A stretch of DNA of 64,000 nucleotides from Xanthostigma xanthostigma (taxonomy: Eukaryota; Arthropoda; Insecta; Raphidioptera; Raphidiidae), in assembly GCA_963575645.1 (NCBI GenBank), contig OY754466.1, positions 44,920,001-44,984,000 of the forward strand, given 5' to 3'. Shown in pieces: positions 21,840 through 33,100 of the stretch (position 1 is its first letter; each line of letters begins with the position of its first letter). A model generated the notes under the pieces. That model was not told the DNA's origin. It searched no databases and saw only the letters and a list, made by a program, of their open reading frames with translations. Position numbers and translations under genes: made by a program.

Positions 21840-24800
21840 TTACAAAATTTGTTTATACATTACTTTTAAAGATTTAGTAGTAAATCCACTTAGATCAAGT
21901 TGCGGATTTTCACGTTTTGTATCAGTGTAATTGATTTCAAAAACTTCTTTGTAACCAACCCTTTTTGCTGTAATTTGTGTGGCAATATTAGTGAATCTGG
22001 CCACAGCAAGCTTTACTCCTGCGGCTTTTCCCAACTCCAAACTAAAATCAAATATATTAATGTAAGACGTGTGAAGGCAGCCAAGGGTATCGGAAATTGC
22101 TCAGAGCAGTGGCGTAACTACAAGGCGATAGGGTGGGCAAAAAGGTCTCCGGCATCAGGGCGACCCGCAGTAGCTTGACAAAAGTATTTATAAAGGCGGC
22201 TGCACACGAGGCTAGAAACGCTGCTAGATCTCTTGCTAGATTTGCCTACTAGTTTTCTACCGCTGGTTTTCTTGACTGCTGTTATGTGCTCGCTTCACAC
22301 GAGACGTCTTTTCAAGCCAGTTTTGTAAATAAATTTGGTGCGCGCGCAGTGACAGTTCAAATATAAGCACAGAACAAAACGTGTCTGTTGCCTGACTCTG
22401 AGCAGAATGACGCCATGTTGGTTTGTGGGCACTTGTTCAAGTCGTCCACGTGACAAGATACTGCTTCCTGATTGGTTTTTGCTCATTACTAGCAGCGGAC
22501 CTAGCAAGGAAAATAGCCCCTGTTCTTATTTTAAAACCTATCTTGTGAGCTAGCAGGCGAGCCCTAATATGGAGAGAGCTGTAATTTGCTGTATTTGCTG
22601 CTGATAACGGCTAGTAATTAATAATTTACAAACCTTGCTTTCAGCAGTTCTTCGCTGAGGCTCATACCTCTATATTTTGGAGGAATATAGAGCTCACCGG
22701 ATGACATAAATTCGTCAGTTTTAAAATGATCGTAAACGTCAAATTGTGCGGCTATATAATCATAGAACTTGCATTCATTTATCAATTGTTCTCCTTTGAA
22801 CTCGAAACCCTTTAAAAATACAATACACAAAAATAATAAAGAGTTTAGAATTTATTAGTGTACGTAAATGAGAATACTATTTTGAATACGACCTCCAGTC
22901 ACTCTCATTTAAAAAAAAGTGAATTATATCGAATCGGGAGACATTCTATCGCTGTTGAACTGTATCTTTAAATTTAAAAATAATTTTTTTTAGTTCAGAT
23001 TGCTATAAAAGTGTGTTTTTTTAATTATAATTTTAATTGTCTCACTAAAAAAACACGCTTCATATGCCTAGGGATTGAATTAATTTTAAATACAAAACGT
23101 ATCGAAACGTCAGCATTAAATGCAAGTTTAAAAAAATTCAGTATTGCTTCATTTTCGATCCTTATGCCACGGAATATTTTTCCAAATACCTATCATTAAC
23201 TTCAATGGATCACAGTTACTCTATTTATTGAATAGAGGCAAATTCATGAATTTTAAATTGTTGACGTTAACTCAGCGGATAGGCAATGCAACATACACAC
23301 TGCTGTACGGCTGTTATCCTGCTTACAGTAATTTTTCAAGTTAACTAATTAATTTACATAAATTATTGTATTGTCATTGGGTCTTAATAAGTGTGCAAAA
23401 TTTCAAATTATTCAGATGTCCGGAATTGGGTGAAAATGAATTTGCAAGATTCCATTACATAGATACATACATGCACACAGGTAAAGTTAATAAAAGCATG
23501 TTAATAATAAAAAGCAATTAAGAGGAAATTAATTTACATCAAAATCAGGAACTCCTTTTCGTTTAACAGAATTCACAATGCAACCAGCAAACTTTTCATT
23601 GTCACTTATTGCAGTCACTGGTAATTCGAAACATATTAACGTCGCTCGGTCGTTTAAAACGTGCCTCAAAAAACCTTTTGTTGATTCCAAAGATTCTTCA
23701 TCATTAGCAACCCCTATATTAATAATGAAAACATATTAATAAATTATTATTTAACAATATGACGCCAAAGCTAATAAAAAAATCCACTCAAAGATAAGAC
23801 ACTGACAAAAATTGAAAATTAAAATTAATAGAGGCCAGGGTGTTGTTTCGGCAGGATAAAAAACAAATACCGGGCCGAGTCGCTAGCAGGGGCGGATCTA
23901 CATAGGGACTAATAGCGCTTAAGCCCTGGGTCACCAAAATTGAATTATTACTATATATGTTACGGTTAATACAAGAAAGTAGTTAATTCGCGAATTAATC
24001 GGCTAATTACCCGAATTAACCAATCCTTGACGTAGGTTAATTCGGGTATTAGCCGGTTAATTCGCGAATAAACTACTTTCTTGTATTAACCGTAACATAT
24101 ACATTTTTTGGATAAATTTTGACAATTATTTGGGTCAATTCATAGTATAATTTGTTTGGTCAGGTCATCAAGTTTCAACTCTGATTTTGATGTTGTTATA
24201 AATGAATAGTTAGATAAATCGTAGGAAGTTGGAAAGGTAAACTTGAATTTGATTTTAATAAATTGGACGTTTCGTCATTTAATTAGGACTTCATCAGCAA
24301 CTATAAATAATTATAATGAAATAAATACTTTTATACAAATATGTTATTAAAAGCTATAGTTTATGTAAGGTAAGGTAAACTATAGCTTTCAATAACATAT
24401 TTGTACAAAAGTATTTATTTCATTATAATTATTTATAGTTGCTGATGAAGTCATAATGAAATGACGAAACGTCCAATTTATTAAAATAAAATTCAAGTTT
24501 ATTTACCTTTCCAACTTCCTACGATTTATCTAACTATATTATACTATGGAAACGAATAATGAAACATTATAAATGAATTTTAAGCACCATTTTAAAGATT
24601 CATCTAACAAAAAATGGAGCCCCATTGGACTTCAATAAGCCCTAGGCCTCGAAATCCTAAATCCGCCCCTGGTCGCTAGTAAACATATATTATGTAAAGT
24701 GAAGTAATATAACTCACCAAATGCTTTAACAACCGGTTCTTCACGTATGTAACCTTCACAAATTTTGTCAACTAGAAATTCATAATCAGTATCTGTGGCA

Positions 24801-24901
24801 TCATATATCGCAAACCGATAGTTTTTCCTGTCTTTGCTCACTTTATTAAAACTGGACCAATATTTTGGATACGGAATATGGTCAGGTCGTTTCCAACTCA
24901 T
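21840..24901 (-). CDS. GNAT-A: GNAT-family N-acetyltransferase-like protein, 245 aa
   Basis: Four exons on the minus strand: 24,901-24,718, 23,713-23,538, 22,809-22,634, 22,041-21,840. Start is MSWKRPDHIPYPKYW; phases 1, 0, 2 join cleanly. The donor of exon 3 is a weak GTTTGT, but it falls at the same codon as in GNAT-B and is the only choice that keeps frame. The order fits insect arylalkylamine N-acetyltransferase-like proteins: N-terminal helices, VLNDRATLICFE strand, motif A strand/loop/helix (ELYIPPKYRGMSLSEELLKA, residues 159-178), then IATQITAKRVGY near the C-terminus. These enzymes acetylate amines using acetyl-CoA. The usual R-x-x-G-x-G/A pyrophosphate loop is R-G-M-S-L-S here, so activity is uncertain. 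AATAAA lies 14 nt after the stop. Substrate unknown. A close paralogue, GNAT-B, lies 1.3 kb upstream on the same strand. Confidence 0.85.
23125..23250 (+). repeat. dispersed repeat (CTTATGCCACGG family), copy 1
   Basis: TCGATCCTTATGCCACGG, then TCCAAATACCTATCATTAAC and TTACTCTATTTATTGAATAG match 45,238-45,320. In GNAT-A intron 2. Confidence 0.6.
23952..24106. repeat. palindrome, 70-bp arms
   Basis: ATATGTTACGGTTAATACAA and its reverse complement at the ends; AATTCGCGAATTAA and its complement inside. In GNAT-A intron 1. Confidence 0.75.
24208..24535. mobile_element. head-to-head inverted repeat carrying hammerhead-like motifs
   Basis: Arms of about 155 bp starting AGTTAGATAAATCGTAGGAA. Each arm holds GCTGATGAAGTC...ATGACGAAACGTCC. 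On the plus strand CTGATGA is 24,442-24,448, stem II GTCAT/ATGAC is 24,450-24,454 and 24,461-24,465, GAAA is 24,466-24,469. Possibly derived from a Penelope-like element. In GNAT-A intron 1. Confidence 0.55.
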
Positions 24902-25257
24902 GATGTATTTTGTCTAATTTCTTTCTGTACGAACGGACAAGTGCATTTTTTATCTACATTCCACACTTTGTAAACAAGCTATCACAGCAAACTTGCAGAG
25001 ATAAACATTTGAGTCACATGATCAACGTATAATAGTATTGTCCCCACTTCAAGTAACTTATTTATACATAAATTTGTAGTCAACTTAAAACAGAGCTATA
25101 GGTATATCACAGATTCCATGTTCTTTGTAGTATATTATTAATATACTCTGACATCAGGCCGCGGCGCCAATCCAGGGGGCGTAGCCGCGTAACACAAAGT
25201 AGACAGATGACTAGGGCGCCAAGACTTTAAAAATATCAAATTAAAAAAAACATTCTT

Positions 25258-25440
25258 TTATTCGTCTGACCTGTATCGTGTTCACAGACAAAACAGACGC
25301 ACAGACTTTTTCCAAAAATGTGTTTTTTTGGATTCGAGGGACCTCAAAACGAAAAAATATTGTAAAGTTTTGAAAAGTGTATTTTGACCTAAATTAGTGC
25401 CATTCCCCACTTGAGGAGTTGGAATGGTAAAATGATAGTA
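25258..25440 (+). repeat. dispersed repeat, copy 2
   Basis: Matches 6,018-6,140, with an inserted stretch in the middle before CCTAAATTAGTGCCATTCCC. It lies between GNAT-A and GNAT-B. Confidence 0.55.
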
Positions 25441-26247
25441 AATACTAAGTTGATAGTAAGAGAACGTTTAGATAAAAATAAGTAGCACTGACAAAGTGAT
25501 AAACAGTTATTACCTCAATTCTCAAAATAAGTAGAACCATTAATTTACGAAATGAAATGGTTTTGGTTATTTTCTCCTTAAAAGTTAAAAACTTTTCTTG
25601 AATAAAGCGAAGTACCTTAGAGAGTCGGAACTTATTACCTATCTGCAAATACTGTCAGCAAAAACGTTTTGCCAGTAAACTCTCCGGGTATTAATTGTAT
25701 AAATGAACAGTATTAATTATCAACCATTATTCAAATAAATCAAAAGACGTTTCGCAAAAATGCAAATTAGATTTTTTTTTAAAGTTACGTATTTATTGTT
25801 CTTACATCTGGAGTTTACAAAAATGATTTTCATTTAATTATAAATAAACTAACAACCAAACAAAGTATATAAAATAACAAAATAGAACAGTCAATTCAAC
25901 ATCTATTCTATGATACCTACAATTTAAAATAAAAACAAATGAGGTATGAAAATGATTTAAAAACAAATTTTTTTTAATTTTACAGTTATTACAGTGTTAA
26001 TTTGTAATATCGACTGTTGTTTATGTTCAGAAAATCACAGAACGTATAATAAAATTCAAGTCCGAACTGAACCGACGGACAAATTTCCGATGGGGCCACG
26101 TCTTAAAGAACCGATTAACAACAAAATGGTGGCCGGTTCAGACAAGATAAAAGTACACACAAGTAGATTTAAAAATTATTTCACAGCCGTGAAAGATTTG
26201 GTTTCTGTCAAATGTTAAAAAATATTAATTATTATATTAAAGCAGTA

Positions 26248-28128
26248 TTACTCAATATTTTTCTGGAACATAATTTCGATAAAATTTGTTTCCATATAGT
26301 TTATATTAAATTCCGAGCGTCTGCGTCTAGCGTCGGTAATATCAAACATGAGGGCCGATTCAAAATCAGCTTTTTTTGCAGCTTTTTGCGAAGGTGTACT
26401 GGTAAAAATAGATACTGTCAATTTAATGGTGCTCAATGCTTTGGCCAACTTGTGCCTGAAAAGTTAAATCATTGTTTTTAGATTATATTAATCTCTCAAC
26501 ATCTAAAATTTTATGTCTGACTTCAGAGTTTTATAATACTCATCGAATTCTGTGTCGCAAAGCTTTTCTTCTTACAGGTTAAAATTAAGAAATTGTATAG
26601 GGAAAAAATATTTTTCAGAAAACAAATGATCACATAAAATTATAATATTACCTCGCTTTTAATAATTCCGAGCTTATGTAGAGTCCCCTATATTTTGGAA
26701 CCACAAACATTCCAGCTTCCGATATGTATTCATCGACTCCAAAATGTTCATAAATATTGCACTTTTTTCGATAAATATAATCATACAGCTTCATTTTGTT
26801 TTTAATGGCAGTTCCATTAAACTACAACATATTTAAACATTTCTTCCTAAGTTATTATTTTGAATCAATGTTTAATTTAATTTAAAATTGATATATCAAC
26901 ATAATGAATCGGCAGATCTGCTACTGCGGCGTTAACTTGAAAAAATGTCAATTATTTAGAATAATTATCATTTGTCTGTCTTGCAATTTTTTAATGCATA
27001 CCCAAATCGATAAATGTCTAATATAAGGTGCAAAAAAAATCAAGGTAGACGATAATAATTACAAATAATTAATAATATTGATCCTTCAATCTGTATAAAT
27101 ATCAGCTATTAATGTTGAGCATTATACGAAGAAGAAAGAGAACTAAAGATTCATAGACGCTGATCATCTAATCATCTAATGTCATCAGCGTCTATTTATT
27201 CGAGATACTGACAACAAAAAATAGTTAAAAAATTAAAATAGTCTGCCATCAATTTTATGTTTTTCATTATATTAGTAACTGTTAAATTAAATCATAAAAT
27301 TTTAGTAGTGTTTTGTGCAATCAAAGCTTAAACTTTACCGGGAACAATGGATCTGCCTTCCGCTTAACGCATGTCATGATGCATCCAACAAAATATTCAT
27401 TAGCTTCGCGGTTAGTCTTGCTATTTTCGTAACATATTAACGCTAAACGCTGCTGAAATATATGGCTCCAATATAACTTCAACGATCTTAAAGACTCGCT
27501 GTCTTCAATGATACCTTAAAACAATTATTGTAATTTTTTTTTTATTTAGTGTTGCAACAGCTGATTGTATTGTCATTAGAACTACACATCTGGGCAAGAA
27601 GTGATTGAAAAATCGGTTGCAAGATTTGAAACAAATGAACAAATATACGGAACGTAGGCTCCTCTACACAAGTGGCCAGCACCGCCACTTACAGGCACTC
27701 ACGATTGTGTAGAGGGCATATTCGTCGGTGCGTGGACATAATCGCCTGTAATCGGCAGTAATCGATTAATTGTCGGTACATCAAAGGAATGCGTGGCCAG
27801 CATCGTGCGCCCGTACACACAATCGGACCGGCACGATTGTGTGGAGGGCTAGGCAATCATCGTGGCGATGATAGGCACTTATTTGAGGGGCGGTGCTGGC
27901 CACGTGTGTAGTAGAGGCATAAAGTTAAATAAATCGAAATTTACCATAAGCTCTTGAAACTGGTTCATGTCTTACATAATGCTCAATCATTTGTTCCATT
28001 AAAAATGCTTGGTCCTCCGGTTTGACATCTCGTACGGTAAAAGAGTACATATCTCCATCGGATTTTGTTTTGGCAAACCAATGCCATTCATCGGGATATT
28101 TCAAAGTGTCCGGTCTCCTCCAAGCCAT
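26248..28128 (-). CDS. GNAT-B: GNAT-family N-acetyltransferase-like protein, 245 aa
   Basis: Tandem paralogue of GNAT-A. Exons on the minus strand: 28,128-27,945, 27,514-27,339, 26,821-26,652, 26,455-26,248. Exons 1 and 2 have exactly the lengths of GNAT-A (184 and 176 nt), and all intron phases match. Begins MAWRRPDTLKYPDEWHWFAK; contains QRLALICYENS, GCIMTCVKRKADPLFP, the motif A region FVVPKYRGLYISSELLKAR (residues 159-177) and a C-terminal tail rich in Arg (DARRRRSEFN). Its acetyl-CoA loop is R-G-L-Y-I-S, lacking both usual glycines, as in GNAT-A. The expected cofactor is acetyl-CoA; the substrate cannot be told. Intron 1 holds a TIR element (27,658-27,918). The IATQITAKRVGY segment of GNAT-A is replaced by SIFTSTPSQKAAKKADF, so the C-terminal strand region has diverged. 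Confidence 0.84.
27658..27918. mobile_element. TIR element in GNAT-B intron 1
   Basis: Left GCTCCTCTACACAAGTGGCC, then AGCACCGCC; right GGCGGTGCTGGCCACGTGTG, then TAGTAGAGGC. ATCGGACC/CGATTGTGT words inside. CpG-rich, about 260 bp, no frame. Confidence 0.75.
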
Positions 28129-28789
28129 ATTTTATAAAATATTATTGAAATTAAAAATGAAAAACAAGCACACAATTCTCAATCTGATGAATAACTGAGT
28201 CTATTCATCGCAACTGTGGATGCATTAATTCATTTAAACTTATGCAAGGACATAATTTAGATAATTTTTACGAAATCAATAAGTTTGTTGTGTAATACTT
28301 AATTCTCAATTTCAATTTTTAGTCAAGCAGTTTACTGATTCAAAAAAATAAAATACTAAAAATTGTCGGTTGAAAAGGTGTTAGTTTTATTTATCCAACT
28401 TGGAAGTTTATCTTCCACTTTTTCGTAATCAAGTTTTAGTTTTTCAAACATTTATTTTTTCTTAGAACTTTTAAGTTTTGGAATTTACTCCTCTTTTATG
28501 ACCTATGCTTAAATCAAAAATATTTAGGCAAGGTGCAATCTTAATAGTTCGATTTCAAAAATGTATTTACGAAAATTTTTGTAATTTCCAGAACTACATC
28601 TATGCGTAGCTGTTTTTTTTATTATTTTTTTACGAAATTGCTGCTTGAAAAAAAATCATTTTTTCAACATTTTTTTTAAATTTTGTTTTTTTTGCGATTG
28701 GATTATTATTGATGTTCTTGACCACACCATTGGAGGAGAATTTATTTTACGGACCGGTTTAAATGTCTTCATAAGTAATTTTTCAACCC

Positions 28790-28915
28790 TTCACAGCGAT
28801 GTTCCTCGAGTTGAACAGCCGCAGTTGTTGACGAAACGTTACCTAAAAATACCAATGATTATGAACCACGTCCTATAAGTCCAGAAACCAATGAAATTTG
28901 GATTCATTGATATTA
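28790..28915 (+). mobile_element. Penelope-like fragment, second copy
   Basis: GCCGCAGTTGTTGACGAAAC, then ATGAACCACGTCCTATAAGT and CCAGAAACCAATGAAATTTG match the 4,030-4,125 block in order. Confidence 0.45.
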
Positions 28916-29039
28916 TTAATTGTGTGAGCTCGACATCTTTCAAATAACACGTTGTGTTCGTTGCTTTACTACATTTTTTTAAAGGTTTATCCAATTGCAT
29001 ATGTCCTCGTATAGAGCATATGAACATATACAAGAGAAT

Positions 29040-29222
29040 ATCACTTGGGGAGTAGCTCCACCACTTGGTATCTAGCCACTAGCCAGTATCATTAAATATC
29101 AAAGCTGGGTCTAAACTCTAAACGACATCACAAAATATCCATGAGCAGAGATGGGATTCGAACCCACGACAGTATGATCCAAAGGCTAGCACGCTGACCA
29201 TTACACCACATTGTCCTCTGTT
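29040..29222 (-). repeat. tRNA-derived SINE
   Basis: Minus strand head GTGGTGTAATGGTCAGCGTG (A box), CTAGCCTTTGGATC (TGG in the anticodon place) and TCGTGGGTTCGAATCCCATC (B box), then a non-tRNA body. The acceptor stem does not pair well, so not a working tRNA-Pro. Confidence 0.65.
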
Positions 29223-30105
29223 TCACTACTAAGTGGCTTATTTTATTTAAAAAGCCCCCAAAATCAGGCAACTAACAAAACAAATGAATACACGTGGTAA
29301 GCACGCGTGCTGGCGTTAGTGAAGAAAAACAAGGAATATCCTTGTGTTAAATAATATTTAATTATTATTAGGTACAACTTCAGTAAACTCCTGCATGTAT
29401 TTGTTTGTTTTTGCCAGATTGTAAGGCGTGTGCATATTATTTACAAGCAATGAAGCTCTGATCGCAGTGCCAAACCTTGCCTACAACATGTGGCTTTATT
29501 TTGAGAATGGTTAGTTTTCAATTTTGAAACAATTCCTATAATTTTTTCGGTATTTTTGAGCCCAAAACATTTTTCAACCTCTAATAACCACTCTTACAAT
29601 GGCTCGATAGAACCCATTTTAAATAGGTTTTGTGCGGCGATGGATTCCAGCTTGTGGACCAAATTTCGTTAAAATCAATTAGTTCTTTGAAATAAATTAT
29701 TAACAATTACTTCTTTATACTTTTATTCAATACGGATATTAATCTCTATAAAATTTGTTTACATTACATTTTTTTAATAGTGATAGCCAATTCCACATAA
29801 TATTATACTATCCATTTTTTTCAATACTTTGTATTGATTAAAGTCAGAAATTATTGTTAATTTGTTTCCGTGGAGCTTAGACCATAAAATAAAAAAATAA
29901 TAACTGTAGTTGAATTCAAAAGACAATGTATCATTGAAATTTGTTTTATTTCACATATCTCAACCAAATAAAGCATTATACATAATACAGTACCGCTACA
30001 TTTCTTCTTATTACAAGTCCTTGAGAAACATCGCAACTTTAGTAGCAATGGACCATAAAAAGTTCTCTCGTAAGTAAGTTTATACTTTTAAAACTAATAT
30101 AATTT

Positions 30106-33100
30106 TTACTCAACACGTTTGGCAACCAAAATAGTAACCGGACTTAATGGCCCAACTTTACTTGCAAATGTTTGACCTTTAAATACGAATTTTTCGAAAC
30201 TAACTTCTAAAACCTGATCAAACTTTAAATTACGACCGATTTTTTGCGAAATATAAGAAGTGTACATAGCAGCCACCAAACGAATACGACGATCGTTCAC
30301 AGTGGAAATCGAAGTCCAGGGAGTTCTTTTCCATTTTCCGGTACTCAGAGCCGATGCCAATTGCAACGAAATTTCGCACACACCTTGACCTAGGTTTTTT
30401 TTCCTGTACTGTGGTTTCACAGCTAGGAACATAATTTCCAATATTCCGTCAACTTTGTAACGATTGAACAAATCGCCATCTTGATCAACATCTATCATAA
30501 ATTGTATCAATGCTTTGGATCCTTCGTGTTGACATTTTGAATTGAATTTTTCAAAAAAGGATAACTCGCCTGGTTTTGTTCTCCACTTGAAAATACAAAT
30601 AGCAATCTTTTATTAAATTAAAATGATAATAAAATTTGTTTAACATATCATAAGTCGTTAAAATTTACAAACTATTACCAGTTCACCACACGTTCGGTGG
30701 CGTAACAATAGGGTGACAAGACGGGCAAAATGCTACTGGCCCCCGGCCCTAGAGGACCGTAAGTACAGGAGGATCCTGGCATTTATTATTATAACTTTTA
30801 CTAAAATTTGTTATGGGCCTCAAACGGTATAGTATGAGCAAGTGGAGGTTCGATAGCAATTATTAGATTCAATACCTAGTTCAAGTTGGAAAGACTATCG
30901 ACCATAAATATTCAAATAAGAAGTTCCAAGCCACTATTTTATTGACATAAAATGCTAAATGTATACAAAATCAGAACAAATATATATGAATGAAATTCGA
31001 TAATTAAAATTCCATGTATTTCAATAAGCCAACTCAACTGTTATCACAGTATGGAGTCCCATTATGTTTTTGCACAGACGAACCAAAGTGACGCGGTGCC
31101 CTGATCTTTATTAATTTAATCATCTAATATTTATTTATAGATATTGAAGGAATTCTTTGAACATAATACAAGACCGTTTTTCATCAAAAAGTAGCAGAGC
31201 AAAGTACGATAATACGGACTCATCTGATGTAAAAATTTGCCCACTGACATCTGCTACTGTACACTCAGCCCAATCAGGTAGGGAAGTGTGCAGGGAAGTG
31301 GGCAGCGTGAGACTGTGAACACTTTCCTCGCGCTGCCACTGCTCATGCTATTGCCACTGCCTGGCGCTCCCTCAATTGTCGGTTTTTCGTGCGGAAGTCA
31401 AGGGAAGGCAGCGCGAGTGCGAGTCGGTGTTTACATTCAGCCAGTGCAATTTGTATGACTTATGTCGTTATATGTGCTTTGTAACAGCCTGTTGTGTTTT
31501 ACTTGGTACTTATTTGGTGACGGCGTCTTTTTTTATTCCATTTCTTTTTAAAACACTTAAATAATGTAAACAAAAGAAAATGTTTTATAATAATAAAATA
31601 AATGAGTCCGAAAATAAAATAAAAACTTCTTGGCAGTTAATTAATAAAATAGGTAAAAATAATAAATCGAAAAAATATGTAACTGAAATTAAAAAAACAG
31701 GTAAAACTGAAACTACTAAAAACCCTAAAGAGATTTCCGAAGAATTCAATAATTTTTTTTGTAACATATCCGAATCTTTAAACCTTCCTAAGCCCAATTT
31801 GAATGTAAAAAATATTAGTAATTTGTCACATAGTTTGTTTTTCAGACCCACTGACAGCAATGAGGTGTACAATATAATCATGTCTCTAAAAAATAAACAT
31901 TCCACTGGATGGGATGATATTCCGGCTGTAGCAATAAAACAGGGTGCAAGCATAATATGTGAACCATTAAGTAAAATCATAAATATGACTTTAGAAAGTG
32001 GAATTTTTCCCAAAAATTTAAAAAAAGCTCTTATTATACCCTTATACAAAAAAGGAGATAATCAAAATATGTCTAATTATAGACCAGTGGCATTGTTACC
32101 TGTATTCTCAAAAATCTTTGAACTTGTAATAAAGGAACGCTTGTTACATTTCGTAAACAAATATGACATTATTACAAGACAGCAACACGGTTTCATTAAA
32201 AATAGCTCCACTAATGTCTCAATTTTTAAAATAATTGACAGCCTATTAAATTCTTGGGAAAAAAAAACTCCATGCTTGCTACTCCTACTAGACTTATCTA
32301 AAGCATTCGACTGCGTCGAAAAAAATCTTTTACTTTGTAAGTTAGAAAATTACGGTATACGAGGAAAAGCGCTCGATCTCTTCTCTTCATATATGACAGA
32401 CAGAAAACAAAGCGTAAAAGTTAAAATAAATACTAGCTCCGGTATTAATGAAAGTATGTCAGACTGGCAACTAATTACGAGAGGGGTACCTCAAGGTAGT
32501 ATCTTAGGACCTCTGCTCTTCATATTATTTATAAACGATCTTCCGTTGGCTACTAACAATAAAATCTTCTTGTTTGCTGATGACACTGCTGTCATATGTG
32601 AGGGAAGAGATCAGGCGCTTTTAAAAAATAGATTGGAAAAATGCATGATCGATTTAAGCAAATGGTTTGCAAATAACAGCCTTAAAGTAAACGACACTAA
32701 AACAGAAATAATTAAGCTTGGAAATTACTTTAACATCCCACAATTACTAAACTTAGACATATTCTCATATATTAAAGATTCAGTTAAATTTCTCGGTCTA
32801 TACATAGACAATAATCTCGACTGGAAACAACATATTGACTACATTTTGCCTAAGTTAAATAAAGCTAAATTCGTTCTTACTTATTTAAAAAAATATACTA
32901 GTACCGACATTCTGCTTAATGTCTATCATGCATATTTCCAATCTATTATCCAGTATGGAATAATCTTTTGGGGCAATTCGGTATGGGCAGAAAAAGTTTT
33001 TTTAATCCAAAAAAAGTGTATTCGTATCATAGCGGGTGTGGCACCTAGAGAACATTGTAAAAATTTATTTATTCAGTATAACATACTAACACTAGTAGAT

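Noticed and set aside
31376..31564. 62-codon frame before the LINE RT as its ORF1 or endonuclease
   Set aside because: Lies outside the LINE's target duplication, in the left half of the host TIR element, and has no endonuclease motifs.
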